A DNA stretch of 64,000 nucleotides from contig NZ_JAOQAH010000031.1 in assembly GCF_025963695.1 (NCBI RefSeq), positions 62,001 through 126,000 of the forward strand, read 5' to 3'. The notes below the pieces were generated by a model. The model ran no database searches, was not told the origin of the DNA, and was given only the letters and a program-made list of their open reading frames with translations. Every line of letters begins with the position of its first letter. The stretch's first letter is position 1. Of the stretch, positions 54,107 to 62,966 are shown piece after piece. Source of the DNA: Segetibacter sp. (GTDB taxonomy: Bacteria; Bacteroidota; Bacteroidia; Chitinophagales; Chitinophagaceae). The position numbers and the translations under genes were made by a program.

Positions 54107-55387
54107 TTAAAGTGTTGCTGTAGCTATGTCCAGTAGCTTTACTAACGATCCCGTCACATTATAAGCTGAATATTTTTCAAATTCAGCTTGTTTTATTTTT
54201 TCGAAATCATATTGAGCCAAGAAACACTTGTATTGATGAAAGCTATCGGCAAAATTTTCAGCTATTGTATCTAGTCCTTCTTCACCGTCAAAATCTAAAA
54301 CAATGCCTGCACCAGATGCACTTATAACCTGGCATGCCGTGCTGCTTTTATGAAGCACCGCCCATATCGGCTTTTTTGATAAAACTCCCTGGTATACTTT
54401 TGACGGAGTATAATGAGGCTCGGTACTGCCCAGGATAAAAACTCCTTTTGCAGCATTTAAATGAACCAGCACATCCAGGTAAGGAATTCGTGCAGGATAT
54501 TCAAACACTACATTGTGCCACAATCCATACTTCTCTGCTATTGACTTTATATTGTAACCTGTCGCGTTATTTGGGGAAGTGCCAGTACCAATAAAATGGA
54601 TTTCAACATCCTTAAAATTATCAACATTAGCGATCATTGCATTGAATATGTTCTCTAACGGTTTAAACGCTTTTGGCAACATTGCACCTGCGTAAACTAA
54701 CTGAATCTTGTCAGCCTTTGTTTCAAAAAGATAAGGTTTCAAACCCATTCCTTGTACCTTGCTATGATCCATATTCTCTCCGCCATAAGGCATTGCAGCA
54801 AACAAACGATTTTTTGCTAGCCCTGGGTTTCTTTCCTGAACACCTTTATAATATCCTTCTGCAACACCTGTTATTAAAGACGCTTTCTTAATGGCGATCG
54901 GTTCTAAAATTTTAGCTATCTGCGTACTAAACCAGTGCCTCGAGAAGGCTTTACCAGATCCCGGAAAATAGTGCACCCATGGATCGATATAGTCTACTCC
55001 ATATTTAATTTCTGTAGTAGTATGTAGCCAACGTCCTAATAGCGCAACATAAAAAGAAGGAATTGGAATATATAAAAAATCTATTTTTTCTTCTTTAATT
55101 AATTTTTTTGCCTTCTTATATAATTGAAAAAAAGCCCTCAATCCTATATCTCCTATTAATCTTGGTTTGGTTGTTTTAAATGCCTTTACTTTTTCAATTC
55201 TCAAATCTTCCGGTAGAAGCTTTTGCAGGTTCCAATCTAATTTTTCTTCATAATATTTTTCATCCACAGTAAGAATAACAGGCTTCCAACCAAAAGAAGG
55301 GAGGTGTTGAGCAAACAAACGGGAACGGTGAACTGCCGCAAGATTCGACGGCGGAAAGTGAGGGGAGATGATGAGGATGGTTTTCAA
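54107..55387 (-). CDS. GT4-like glycosyltransferase
   Basis: 426 residues. Begins MKTILIISPHFPPSNLAAVH with an RSRLFAQHL motif seen in family 4-type enzymes that act on cell-surface sugars; a Rossmann-type C-terminal half includes LVYAGAMLPKAFKPLENIFN and ILGSTEPHYTPSKVYQGVLS. The donor-site motif E-x7-E is less clear than in the neighbours (TPSKVYQGVLSKKPI). The acceptor is unknown. Confidence 0.82.
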   Translation of the reverse strand: MKTILIISPHFPPSNLAAVHRSRLFAQHLPSFGWKPVILTVDEKYYEEKLDWNLQKLLPEDLRIEKVKAFKTTKPRLIGDIGLRAFFQLYKKAKKLIKEEKIDFLYIPIPSFYVALLGRWLHTTTEIKYGVDYIDPWVHYFPGSGKAFSRHWFSTQIAKILEPIAIKKASLITGVAEGYYKGVQERNPGLAKNRLFAAMPYGGENMDHSKVQGMGLKPYLFETKADKIQLVYAGAMLPKAFKPLENIFNAMIANVDNFKDVEIHFIGTGTSPNNATGYNIKSIAEKYGLWHNVVFEYPARIPYLDVLVHLNAAKGVFILGSTEPHYTPSKVYQGVLSKKPIWAVLHKSSTACQVISASGAGIVLDFDGEEGLDTIAENFADSFHQYKCFLAQYDFEKIKQAEFEKYSAYNVTGSLVKLLDIATATL

Positions 55388-55427
55388 TATTGATGTAGCA
55401 GAACTTTAAGTTAGAACCTAACTGAAC

Positions 55428-56141
55428 TTAATCCCATCTTTTTGCGGCGATTAAAGAAGATGTTTTTTTGATAAAAAGAAAATCACTTTGAAACAAAGCT
55501 CTGTCAAACGGCCTTCGCATTAGCTGCGTGATATCGTACAGCTGAAAACCATTGCTATTCATGTAGTTCATTACTTCTAAAACAAGGTGAGTATTACCCA
55601 AATTAATCATCGTTACTTCCAGTAAACAAAACTCAACATTTGCTAAGCACTTCTTTCCACCGTTTAAAATTTCCATCTCAAATCCTTGCACATCTAGCTT
55701 TAGAAAATCAGGATACTTCAGCGCTTTCCTTTTTATTATTTCGTCTAATGACTCACTGATAACTTCTTTTGTATTTTGGCCTGCAATTTCAGTTACATGA
55801 CTAGCCGTTTCATTTTCATAAAAATGTATTCTTTTTCCATCCTGAGCGGATAGCAACGCAATATGAAAAGATAGTTTTTGGTTCTGCTTACACACGTTTT
55901 CAAGCTTATCTTTTTTGTTGCTTTGCCCTTCTAACATTAAAACTTCAGCCTTCGGAAAGACCTCTGTAAAAGATAATGCCCATTCACCTTCATAAGCCCC
56001 CACGTCAAGGGCGAACTTCGGCTCGTAGCCCAATCTTTTAATATTATTTAAAGTCCAGTGCAGGGATGGAACTCCAAGATGATCTTTGACGTCACGCTTA
56101 AAGGTATGGGGAATGATGCTTTTAAGAATAGCAGGAATCAT
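55428..56141 (-). CDS. FkbM-family methyltransferase
   Basis: 237 residues, SAM-dependent O-methyltransferase with the family marks FALDVGAYEGEWALSF (SAM motif I) and LKLDVQGFEMEILNGGKKCL. FkbM-type enzymes methylate hydroxyls of sugars or polyketides; within a polysaccharide cluster the likely target is a sugar hydroxyl of the repeat unit. Length is normal. It lies between two glycosyltransferase genes on the same strand. Confidence 0.9.
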   Translation of the reverse strand: MIPAILKSIIPHTFKRDVKDHLGVPSLHWTLNNIKRLGYEPKFALDVGAYEGEWALSFTEVFPKAEVLMLEGQSNKKDKLENVCKQNQKLSFHIALLSAQDGKRIHFYENETASHVTEIAGQNTKEVISESLDEIIKRKALKYPDFLKLDVQGFEMEILNGGKKCLANVEFCLLEVTMINLGNTHLVLEVMNYMNSNGFQLYDITQLMRRPFDRALFQSDFLFIKKTSSLIAAKRWD

Positions 56142-56195
56142 AATAACATTTTAGGCCACTTATTTCTATTGTTGAATTGCAAACGCATTCATGAT

Positions 56196-57422
56196 TTAAA
56201 ATAGCGATGATACCTGACGCAGCAACTTCTTAGACTCGTTTTCCCAGTTTAATTCTTTAAGCGCGAGTGCAAAAGAACTTTCCTTACAATTGTTTAAAAA
56301 ACTTCTATCCTTAAATAAGAAGTCTATCTTTTGCGCCAGGTCTTTTATATCCTCGTTCTTGTATAAAAGCCCTACCTGTTTATACGAATAGAGAAACTCT
56401 TTTTGAGCGTCTGTATCAGAAGCCAAGATGCAATCGCCGGCAAGCAAATAAGTAAATATTTTGTTGGTAAGGCAAATATTTCTGTTTAAAGGAGTAGCTT
56501 TTTCAGTAGCCAGCCCAACATCAAAACGTGCTGCAAAAGCAGGAAGGTCATTAGGTTGAATGATACCAGGAAGATGAATTCGTTCCTTAATTTTTCCAGC
56601 AGCTTCATCAATAAACCTTGCAAAACCTTCATCCACTCTTCCTGCAAGTGTTAGGTGTATTGCCGGATTATTTAATTGCGCTAATGCAGCAACCACTGCT
56701 TCCAGTCCCCTGTTTCTACCTACGGTTTGGCTAAACCAAAAGAGTTGTAAGGTTTCATCTGTTTTATATTCAATTTCTTTTTTTGAGATGTGAGATAAAG
56801 GAAAACAATTTAGAAGCGAAAAGACAGGGCCCCTAAACGTTGGGAAATTATGTTTAACTCTTGCGGTAATTAAAGGACTGGATGTACTTATGTAGTTGCA
56901 ATCAGGAAGGTATTTTTCTTCCAGGTAAACTATCCTCTTTTTTAAAGCATTTCTTTCAGCATCATTTTCCTCCCTGTGGTAATCTTCGAAATCAAAACCT
57001 GACGCGGCTTTATTATGCTCAGCAGCCTTAGCTGCAACAGATAAAGCGCCCAAATTATGACCCACATATAAGCTTGCTTTTATTGATTTAGCAACTTGTA
57101 GTAATTCGTCGTAACACCTTGCCTGTGATCTTTCTGCAATTAAAAGGTTGTTATGTCCCTTTTTGTTCACAGCACTATTTAACTTGAATCTGGCCTTAGT
57201 GAAGTAATAAAGCGCTTTATTTTTTGTCGGACTTCCACCTACTAACTGGTGGCTCCACGAAACATTTTTCAGCAATTTCTTATCCGCTTCGCTTGCCCAT
57301 CTTATCCAAAAGCAATACAAGACAATCACCTTGTACCCTGCTGTGTGTAGAGCATCGGCTTCTTTAACTACTCTGGGATTTACGGATGGCTGTCCTGTTG
57401 TAATAAGCACAACAGTTTTCAA
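56196..57422 (-). CDS. GT4 glycosyltransferase
   Basis: 408 residues. N-terminus VVLITTGQPSVNPRVVKEAD with ADALHTAGYKV; middle GFDFEDYHREEND; donor side FWFSQTVGRNRGLEAVVAAL, LPGIIQPNDLPAFAARFDVG and NICLTNKIFTYLLAGDCILA. The motif layout fits GT-B transferases related to family 4. It overlaps the next upstream gene by four bases (57419-57422), so the three genes 56196-59802 form one coupled unit. Confidence 0.87.
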   Translation of the reverse strand: MKTVVLITTGQPSVNPRVVKEADALHTAGYKVIVLYCFWIRWASEADKKLLKNVSWSHQLVGGSPTKNKALYYFTKARFKLNSAVNKKGHNNLLIAERSQARCYDELLQVAKSIKASLYVGHNLGALSVAAKAAEHNKAASGFDFEDYHREENDAERNALKKRIVYLEEKYLPDCNYISTSSPLITARVKHNFPTFRGPVFSLLNCFPLSHISKKEIEYKTDETLQLFWFSQTVGRNRGLEAVVAALAQLNNPAIHLTLAGRVDEGFARFIDEAAGKIKERIHLPGIIQPNDLPAFAARFDVGLATEKATPLNRNICLTNKIFTYLLAGDCILASDTDAQKEFLYSYKQVGLLYKNEDIKDLAQKIDFLFKDRSFLNNCKESSFALALKELNWENESKKLLRQVSSLF

Positions 57423-58444
57423 TTATCAAATAAATTTAAATACTCACCCGCAATTACTTTTACATCAAACCTTTTTTCAGCTTGTTCCCTGCATTTTCTT
57501 CTGTTGATGATATCAACTCTTTGCACTGCCTTTTTCATATCTTCTATCGAATTGACCTTGTATCCTGAAATACCTTCATCCACTACTTCAGAAACAGATC
57601 CCCTGTTAAAAGCAATAACTGGTGTTCCGCATGCCATTGATTCGATCATTACAATCCCAAACGGTTCATTCCACTCAATGGTGAAAAGCAAGGCTTTACT
57701 TTGGCCCAGGTATTCATTTTTCTGCGCATCGTTCACTTGCCCTATATAAACTATTTGCTTACTATCGATATGAGGTGCTATCTCCTGCCTGAAATATTCC
57801 TGCTCGTCTTTCAGAGGAGAAATGTTACCGGCAATAATTAACTGATTATTGGTGGCCTTTGCAACAGCTATGGCAGTATGACAACCTTTTACTCTTTCAA
57901 TTCTTCCTAAAAAAATCAATGGAGCATCCTCTCTTACGGTATCCTTTAGTTGGTACTTACTAAAATCAATCGCATTATAAACTGTCCTCCATTTGCCCGC
58001 AACACTACCTCTTGAAACAAGGTTATCACTGCATCCGGTAAATGTTATATTTCTATTAGGAAGCTTGTTTATGTATTGAATGTTCCTGTTACTAATCTCC
58101 CTGCCATAGGTCATGATCTTTCTCACCGTATTGTTTAGTACCGGTAATAAGTAGACAAGCCTTCCGAAGTTGTGTATAAAATCAAACTTATTTCGATGTT
58201 TTAATAAAAAAAGCCATGCTGATGGTATAGCCTTTAAGGCATCAGATTTTTTAGGAGGAAACCCTTCTTTGCCAAAGGCATGCATGGTACAACCATTAAT
58301 ATAAGAGCCGGAAGTCACAAGGAGATGTACCTCATGCCCCAGTCTGCAATATTCGCCGGCAAATAAAGCCACCAATCGTTCATGCCCTCCATAGCCTTTA
58401 GGAGGAACAAGAATGCCGGGATCCATAATAATCAAGATCTTCAT
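57419..58444 (-). CDS. GT4 glycosyltransferase
   Basis: 341 residues, short GT4. Start ILIIMDPGILVPPKGYGGHE (the acceptor glycine loop), donor side IFLGRIERVKGCHTAIAVAK and the E-x7-E block FTIEWNEPFGIVMIESMACG, then NRGSVSEVVDEGISGY. A retaining sugar transferase of the polysaccharide repeat. Four-base overlaps with both neighbours. Confidence 0.92.
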   Translation of the reverse strand: MKILIIMDPGILVPPKGYGGHERLVALFAGEYCRLGHEVHLLVTSGSYINGCTMHAFGKEGFPPKKSDALKAIPSAWLFLLKHRNKFDFIHNFGRLVYLLPVLNNTVRKIMTYGREISNRNIQYINKLPNRNITFTGCSDNLVSRGSVAGKWRTVYNAIDFSKYQLKDTVREDAPLIFLGRIERVKGCHTAIAVAKATNNQLIIAGNISPLKDEQEYFRQEIAPHIDSKQIVYIGQVNDAQKNEYLGQSKALLFTIEWNEPFGIVMIESMACGTPVIAFNRGSVSEVVDEGISGYKVNSIEDMKKAVQRVDIINRRKCREQAEKRFDVKVIAGEYLNLFDN

Positions 58445-59802
58445 TTAACAGGAGCCGGCACCTGGCTTTTAGCTTCAAAAACAGATGCGTAAACCTTTAA
58501 TGCTTCTTCGGCAACCTCGTTAAATAAACGGGGAGTTTTAATATTGGCGGCAAGTTGAGGCAACAAAGAAACATTTGAAACCACTTCATTTAATATTTTT
58601 TTTAAAGACTGAACATCTCCTGCTTTAAACAGCAATCCATCTACCCTATCGGTCACCTGTTCTGCAATGCCTTTTGCATCTGAACCTATCACAGGTATCC
58701 CTGCAGCGAAAGCCTCCTGAACAACTAAGCCAACCATTTCCTGTACTATTGTCGGAAACACCAGCACGTCATATTGTTGAAGTGTCTTAACCACATTCGC
58801 TGGTTGAACTATTCCCTTCCAATTGACCGTGCCATTGATCTCTTGAATCATTTTACCACACTCAGCATAATAATCCTCTTCCGTAACCTGCCCGTAAATA
58901 TCTAATGACCAACTACTGGTTTGAATGTTTTTTAGGGACTCTAATAAAGTATGCAAACCTTTTATTCTGCTAACTCTTCCCACGTAAACAAGCTTTATTA
59001 CCTCATTTACCTTCCTCTCTTTGAATTGTTTTTTATGATAAACCACTTCACCTGGTAATGCTTTTGACAACAAAACCATTTTATCTTTCGGAAGCTTATT
59101 AGCTAAAAGAAGTTCTTTAAACCATTTACTCAACACGAACACCTTTTCACTTTCAGAGAAAATATACTTTAATATTTCCAGGTGGTTCTGTGTGTATAAA
59201 GGGTAAGACAGTGCTCCGGAAAATTTTGCTGGCAGTACTGAGGGTTTAATATTATTGTTTTGTAACCATTGTCCAATTGAAGAAAGCACTTCAGCAGAAC
59301 CATAGCCAAACCCTTTTTTGTACAGCGTGCAAACAGCGCATTTATAAGTCTCTACAACTCCGTTACAGTATTTGTTGTCTTTAAATTTCAGCATTCCAGT
59401 CTGGCAAGCGTATCCAATTAAATGCAAAGTCATGAAAACAGGAATGCCTAATTCTTTTGTTCTTCTTATATGCTCTATTGTTATCCCGTTACTTCCGGTT
59501 AATTCATGGAAATGAACGATGTCAGGTTTTTCGGATAACAGCAGCTTTTTAAAAAAGCCCAAACCAGCAGGTGTCCTTCTTCCTGTTTGTAACTCCTTAT
59601 CTATTGTAGCAGACTCAGGATATTCTACTACCCTTATGTTTTGGTAATAATATTGATTAAAATCACTGATAGCTACTGACGGCTTAATGATAAGAACATC
59701 AATATTAAGTTTGATTAACTCATGGCACAGGGCTGCCGCATACACTTCAGTACCACCAGTTACTTCCGGAAGAAAATATTTCAATACAAAAGCAATTTTC
59801 AA
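58441..59802 (-). CDS. GT4 glycosyltransferase with Cys cluster
   Basis: 453 residues. Start FVLKYFLPEVTGGTEVYAAA; the donor site has VFPTIVQEMVGLVVQEAFAA and GSDAKGIAEQVTDRVDGLLF. An unusual cysteine group (about residues 133-165: GYACQTGM, KYCNGVVETYKCAVCTLYKK) occurs in the N-terminal domain; such four-cysteine inserts are seen in some GT4 enzymes, possibly for metal binding. Overlaps its downstream neighbour by four bases. Confidence 0.9.
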   Translation of the reverse strand: MKIAFVLKYFLPEVTGGTEVYAAALCHELIKLNIDVLIIKPSVAISDFNQYYYQNIRVVEYPESATIDKELQTGRRTPAGLGFFKKLLLSEKPDIVHFHELTGSNGITIEHIRRTKELGIPVFMTLHLIGYACQTGMLKFKDNKYCNGVVETYKCAVCTLYKKGFGYGSAEVLSSIGQWLQNNNIKPSVLPAKFSGALSYPLYTQNHLEILKYIFSESEKVFVLSKWFKELLLANKLPKDKMVLLSKALPGEVVYHKKQFKERKVNEVIKLVYVGRVSRIKGLHTLLESLKNIQTSSWSLDIYGQVTEEDYYAECGKMIQEINGTVNWKGIVQPANVVKTLQQYDVLVFPTIVQEMVGLVVQEAFAAGIPVIGSDAKGIAEQVTDRVDGLLFKAGDVQSLKKILNEVVSNVSLLPQLAANIKTPRLFNEVAEEALKVYASVFEAKSQVPAPVK

Positions 59803-59875
59803 ACTAATTCAGCAGGACTTTTATAAAAGGTAATTGGATCTCTAGTGATTGCAATTAAACGTTATCAGCTATTTT

Positions 59876-60814
59876 TCAAGCACTCTTTTGATTTATTTTA
59901 ATATTTAACAAAGCCATCAAGTAATATATGAGTGACTTAATGTTCTTATTGAAGTGTAGATTTATTTTGAGAAGCCTCCTGTCTATTATTCCAAATCGGT
60001 ACATCCCAATAGTGTAAGTAAATAAATGCTTTGCTATTACTTTGTCAAACTCTTTTGAAATGTGTGCGTGTTTCAACAACGCTTTTATTGATGAAGCATA
60101 CACTTTTACCAAAGAGGAACTTTTTCTCATCATGGACTCTGAATGGATTCTATATTGCGAGTAAAAGCCTTCCATAAAACCGACAGGATGAGTTTTTGCA
60201 ATTCTAAGCCACAAATCCCAATCTTCATTAAATAAAGTTTCATCATAACCTCCTGCTGAGTCTAAAATGCTTTTCCTAATTAAAACGGAAGGGTTTGGTA
60301 TAAAGTCTTCAATTAATAATTGGTGAAAAACAGACCCAGACGGCCCCATTTTATTGACAACAGTAGAAAAATTTTGCTTAGCAAAATAGTCTTCTGACAA
60401 CAAATTTCCTTTCTCATCAATAAGCATTGTGTTTGAATAAACCAGTGCAATGTTAGGATGAGCAAGTAGGAAATTAACTTGTTTTGCTATTTTACCAGGC
60501 AGGATAATATCATCAGAATCAAGCTTACTAAAGAAGATACCTTTAGCTACCTTTTCCAACTCTTTACAAGAATATGCCAGTCCTCGATTAGCCGGATTAA
60601 CTATTTGAACAACATTAGCAAAACGATTACGATAAACGTCTAACCAATTATCGACAATTGCCTGGCTGTTGTCAGGAGAACAATCATTTATTAGCAATAA
60701 TTCAATGTTTTCATAAGTTTGATTTTTAATACTTTCCAAAGTATCAAAAATGTAGTTCTGCGAGTTGTAATAAGGAACCCCGATAGAAACCAATGGCCGA
60801 TCAATAAAACTCAT
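59876..60814 (-). CDS. GT2 glycosyltransferase
   Basis: 312 residues, GT-A family 2: VSIGVPYYNSQNYIFDTLES, LLINDCSPDNS, FSKLDSDDIILPGKI (the DxD region) and NEDWDLWLRIAKTHPVGFM in the catalytic region, followed by YRIHSESMM. It belongs to the common bacterial polysaccharide group. The next upstream gene, 60851, ends 36 bases before its start. Confidence 0.92.
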   Translation of the reverse strand: MSFIDRPLVSIGVPYYNSQNYIFDTLESIKNQTYENIELLLINDCSPDNSQAIVDNWLDVYRNRFANVVQIVNPANRGLAYSCKELEKVAKGIFFSKLDSDDIILPGKIAKQVNFLLAHPNIALVYSNTMLIDEKGNLLSEDYFAKQNFSTVVNKMGPSGSVFHQLLIEDFIPNPSVLIRKSILDSAGGYDETLFNEDWDLWLRIAKTHPVGFMEGFYSQYRIHSESMMRKSSSLVKVYASSIKALLKHAHISKEFDKVIAKHLFTYTIGMYRFGIIDRRLLKINLHFNKNIKSLIYYLMALLNIKINQKSA

Positions 60815-60850
60815 TTTGCCTTTTGAACCGTCTTTTTTATAAAAGATTCT

Positions 60851-61729
60851 TTAATAAAAAAAACCTCTCAAAAAATTTAGATATGAATAATTGGTACTGC
60901 GCATTACCGAAGTGACATCTTTAATGCTTTTTGTTTTAAGTAAAAATCTCATCAGGTTAATTGAATGCCTTTTTTGTAGTTTTCTTTTTAAAAAAGACAC
61001 CTCTTGATTAGCCAAAGGCAAGTTGCTATTATTAAAAAGTTCTTTACTGTACAAAAAATTATGCACAAGGTAGCTGGTAGAGTTGTTTATTTCTTGTCCA
61101 TCATGTTCGCGATAATAAAAGAACTGATAGGGCAAAAAAACAATGTCCCCTAACATCGCCATCTGTATATTAAAATAGTTGTCTGATGCCACTTTAAACC
61201 TGGTATCAAATCCATTATTTAGTTCAAAATATTTTCGTCGGATTATGCTTCCGGTAGGTCCGATGCCCAAAGACGGCTCCCTGAAAAAATGATCTTTAAT
61301 AACTTGTTTCGATGATACTGCAACAGATTCACCTAACTCCATTTTCTTAAATGTAACCAGGCCAAGCGATGCATTGGGAAACTTTTCCATTTCTGTAACG
61401 CAGTATTCTAATCCATCTTCAAAAATTTTATCGTCCGAGTCCAGGTACTTAAGATATTTGCCTTTTGCATAACCCGCGGCTTTATTTCTGTTTGGATAAT
61501 CGCCGAGGTTTTTCTCATTTACATAAACCTTTATTCTGTCATCCTTCTTCTCGAATTCTTTGGCTATTGAAACAGTACGATCAACTGAACCATCATCAAC
61601 AATGATCAACTCCCAGTTATCGTAAGTTGAACTAAGAACACTTTCTATTGCTTCAGCAATAAAACTTTCACGGTTGTATGCAGTCATTAATACACTTACC
61701 AAGGGTTTTTCAAAAAGCTGACTTACCAT
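60851..61729 (-). CDS. GT2 glycosyltransferase
   Basis: 292 residues, GT-A family 2: VSVLMTAYNRESFIAEAIES, LIIVDDGSVDRTV, LKYLDSDDKIFEDGLEY and the later FKVASDNYFNIQMAML with YREHDGQEINNS. The length is close to that of the minimal family 2 enzymes. Its 5' end overlaps the preceding gene (61710-62966) by 20 bases, consistent with one transcript. Confidence 0.92.
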   Translation of the reverse strand: MVSQLFEKPLVSVLMTAYNRESFIAEAIESVLSSTYDNWELIIVDDGSVDRTVSIAKEFEKKDDRIKVYVNEKNLGDYPNRNKAAGYAKGKYLKYLDSDDKIFEDGLEYCVTEMEKFPNASLGLVTFKKMELGESVAVSSKQVIKDHFFREPSLGIGPTGSIIRRKYFELNNGFDTRFKVASDNYFNIQMAMLGDIVFLPYQFFYYREHDGQEINNSTSYLVHNFLYSKELFNNSNLPLANQEVSFLKRKLQKRHSINLMRFLLKTKSIKDVTSVMRSTNYSYLNFLRGFFY

Positions 61730-62966
61730 TCTTATTGCCTAAAAGGCTTTCGAGATTCTTATTTATTTCAACTCCTATTTCCTTCCAATCATATTTCAAT
61801 TTCACCAGTTCTAATGCCTCTCTTCTAAGAAAATTGTACTTTCTATTATTGTTAAAAAGAGATACAACCTGCTTTGCAAATTCACTTGCATTATCAGCTA
61901 TTAGCATGTGTTTTTCTTTTGTAAAATCAATTCCTTCAGCTCCAATTGCTGTTGAAACTACCGGAGTACCCATGCTCATCGCCTCCAAAATCTTAAGCCT
62001 TGTTCCACTTCCCGTTTTTAAAGGCACAATAGAAACAGCCGCTTTTTTGTAGTAAGGCACTACGGTGTCAACCTCCCCAATTAAATTTACAGATGGATCA
62101 TTTTTAAAAAAATCATACTTCTGCGGCTGAGTTAAACTGCCTACAACAGTTAAAGAAACAGCAGGAAGAACGCTTTTAACAGAAGGAAATACTTCATCAT
62201 AAAACCATTTCAAAGCTTCTATGTTAGGAAAATAATCAAGGCTCCCACAAAAGATCAATTCCTGGTTTAAGTATTTTTCCTCGTTGCTATCAAACGGCCT
62301 TGATGCAGTATTTACTCCATTCGGTATAACAGCTCCTTTTATCCTGTTTTTGTTTAAAGTGGTCAGCATGGTATTGTCTTGTGTGCTACAGCAAAAAAAA
62401 GCATCTACTTTTTTATACAAAAACCGTTCGGTAACAAGCGCCTTTCGTGCATACTTTAAAAGCACTTTCTTGTTTTCATTGATTGCCTGCTTCATCCACA
62501 AATCGGAATCACAATTATGAGCATCATACAAATGAATAGATGAAGGACTTTGCCTTTTGACGATTGGCTGTAAAAGACCCAGAACTTCGAGATTTTCATA
62601 ATATACAACATCAAAATTCTTTTGATTAAGTGTATGTTTTAAAGTGGAATAAATCTCGAGAAGAAAACTATTTGTTTCTGAAAATAAAGAGCGTTTTAAA
62701 AACCGGTAATTTATTGCATCACCTACACGGTTGGAAGCACGATTAAAAATCGAGGTAAATTTTTTGTATTGAAAAATATTAATGACTTCGACATTAGCAG
62801 GAAATTCTACTTCTGTTTCCTTTTCAAAGTCCCCGATAGGTTGAACAGTTAAAACAGAAACTTCATGTTGCCTTGCCATTTCTCTCAGTATATAAAAGCA
62901 TCTTAAAGCCCCGCCACTCGTTGGAGGATAAAACTTATAAGGAATTATGGTTAATATCCTAGCCAT
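61710..62966 (-). CDS. GT4 glycosyltransferase
   Basis: 418 residues. Start ILTIIPYKFYPPTSGGALRC with FYILREMARQH; donor side LIFCGSLDYFPNIEALKWFY, VSIVPLKTGSGTRLKILEAM (E-x-M-x-G-P-V-type closing) and PVVSTAIGAEGIDFTKEKHM. This is the group of GT4 enzymes seen in O-antigen and capsule clusters. The ATG shares one base with the stop of the upstream gene (TAATG), so translation is coupled. Confidence 0.92.
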   Translation of the reverse strand: MARILTIIPYKFYPPTSGGALRCFYILREMARQHEVSVLTVQPIGDFEKETEVEFPANVEVINIFQYKKFTSIFNRASNRVGDAINYRFLKRSLFSETNSFLLEIYSTLKHTLNQKNFDVVYYENLEVLGLLQPIVKRQSPSSIHLYDAHNCDSDLWMKQAINENKKVLLKYARKALVTERFLYKKVDAFFCCSTQDNTMLTTLNKNRIKGAVIPNGVNTASRPFDSNEEKYLNQELIFCGSLDYFPNIEALKWFYDEVFPSVKSVLPAVSLTVVGSLTQPQKYDFFKNDPSVNLIGEVDTVVPYYKKAAVSIVPLKTGSGTRLKILEAMSMGTPVVSTAIGAEGIDFTKEKHMLIADNASEFAKQVVSLFNNNRKYNFLRREALELVKLKYDWKEIGVEINKNLESLLGNKNGKSAF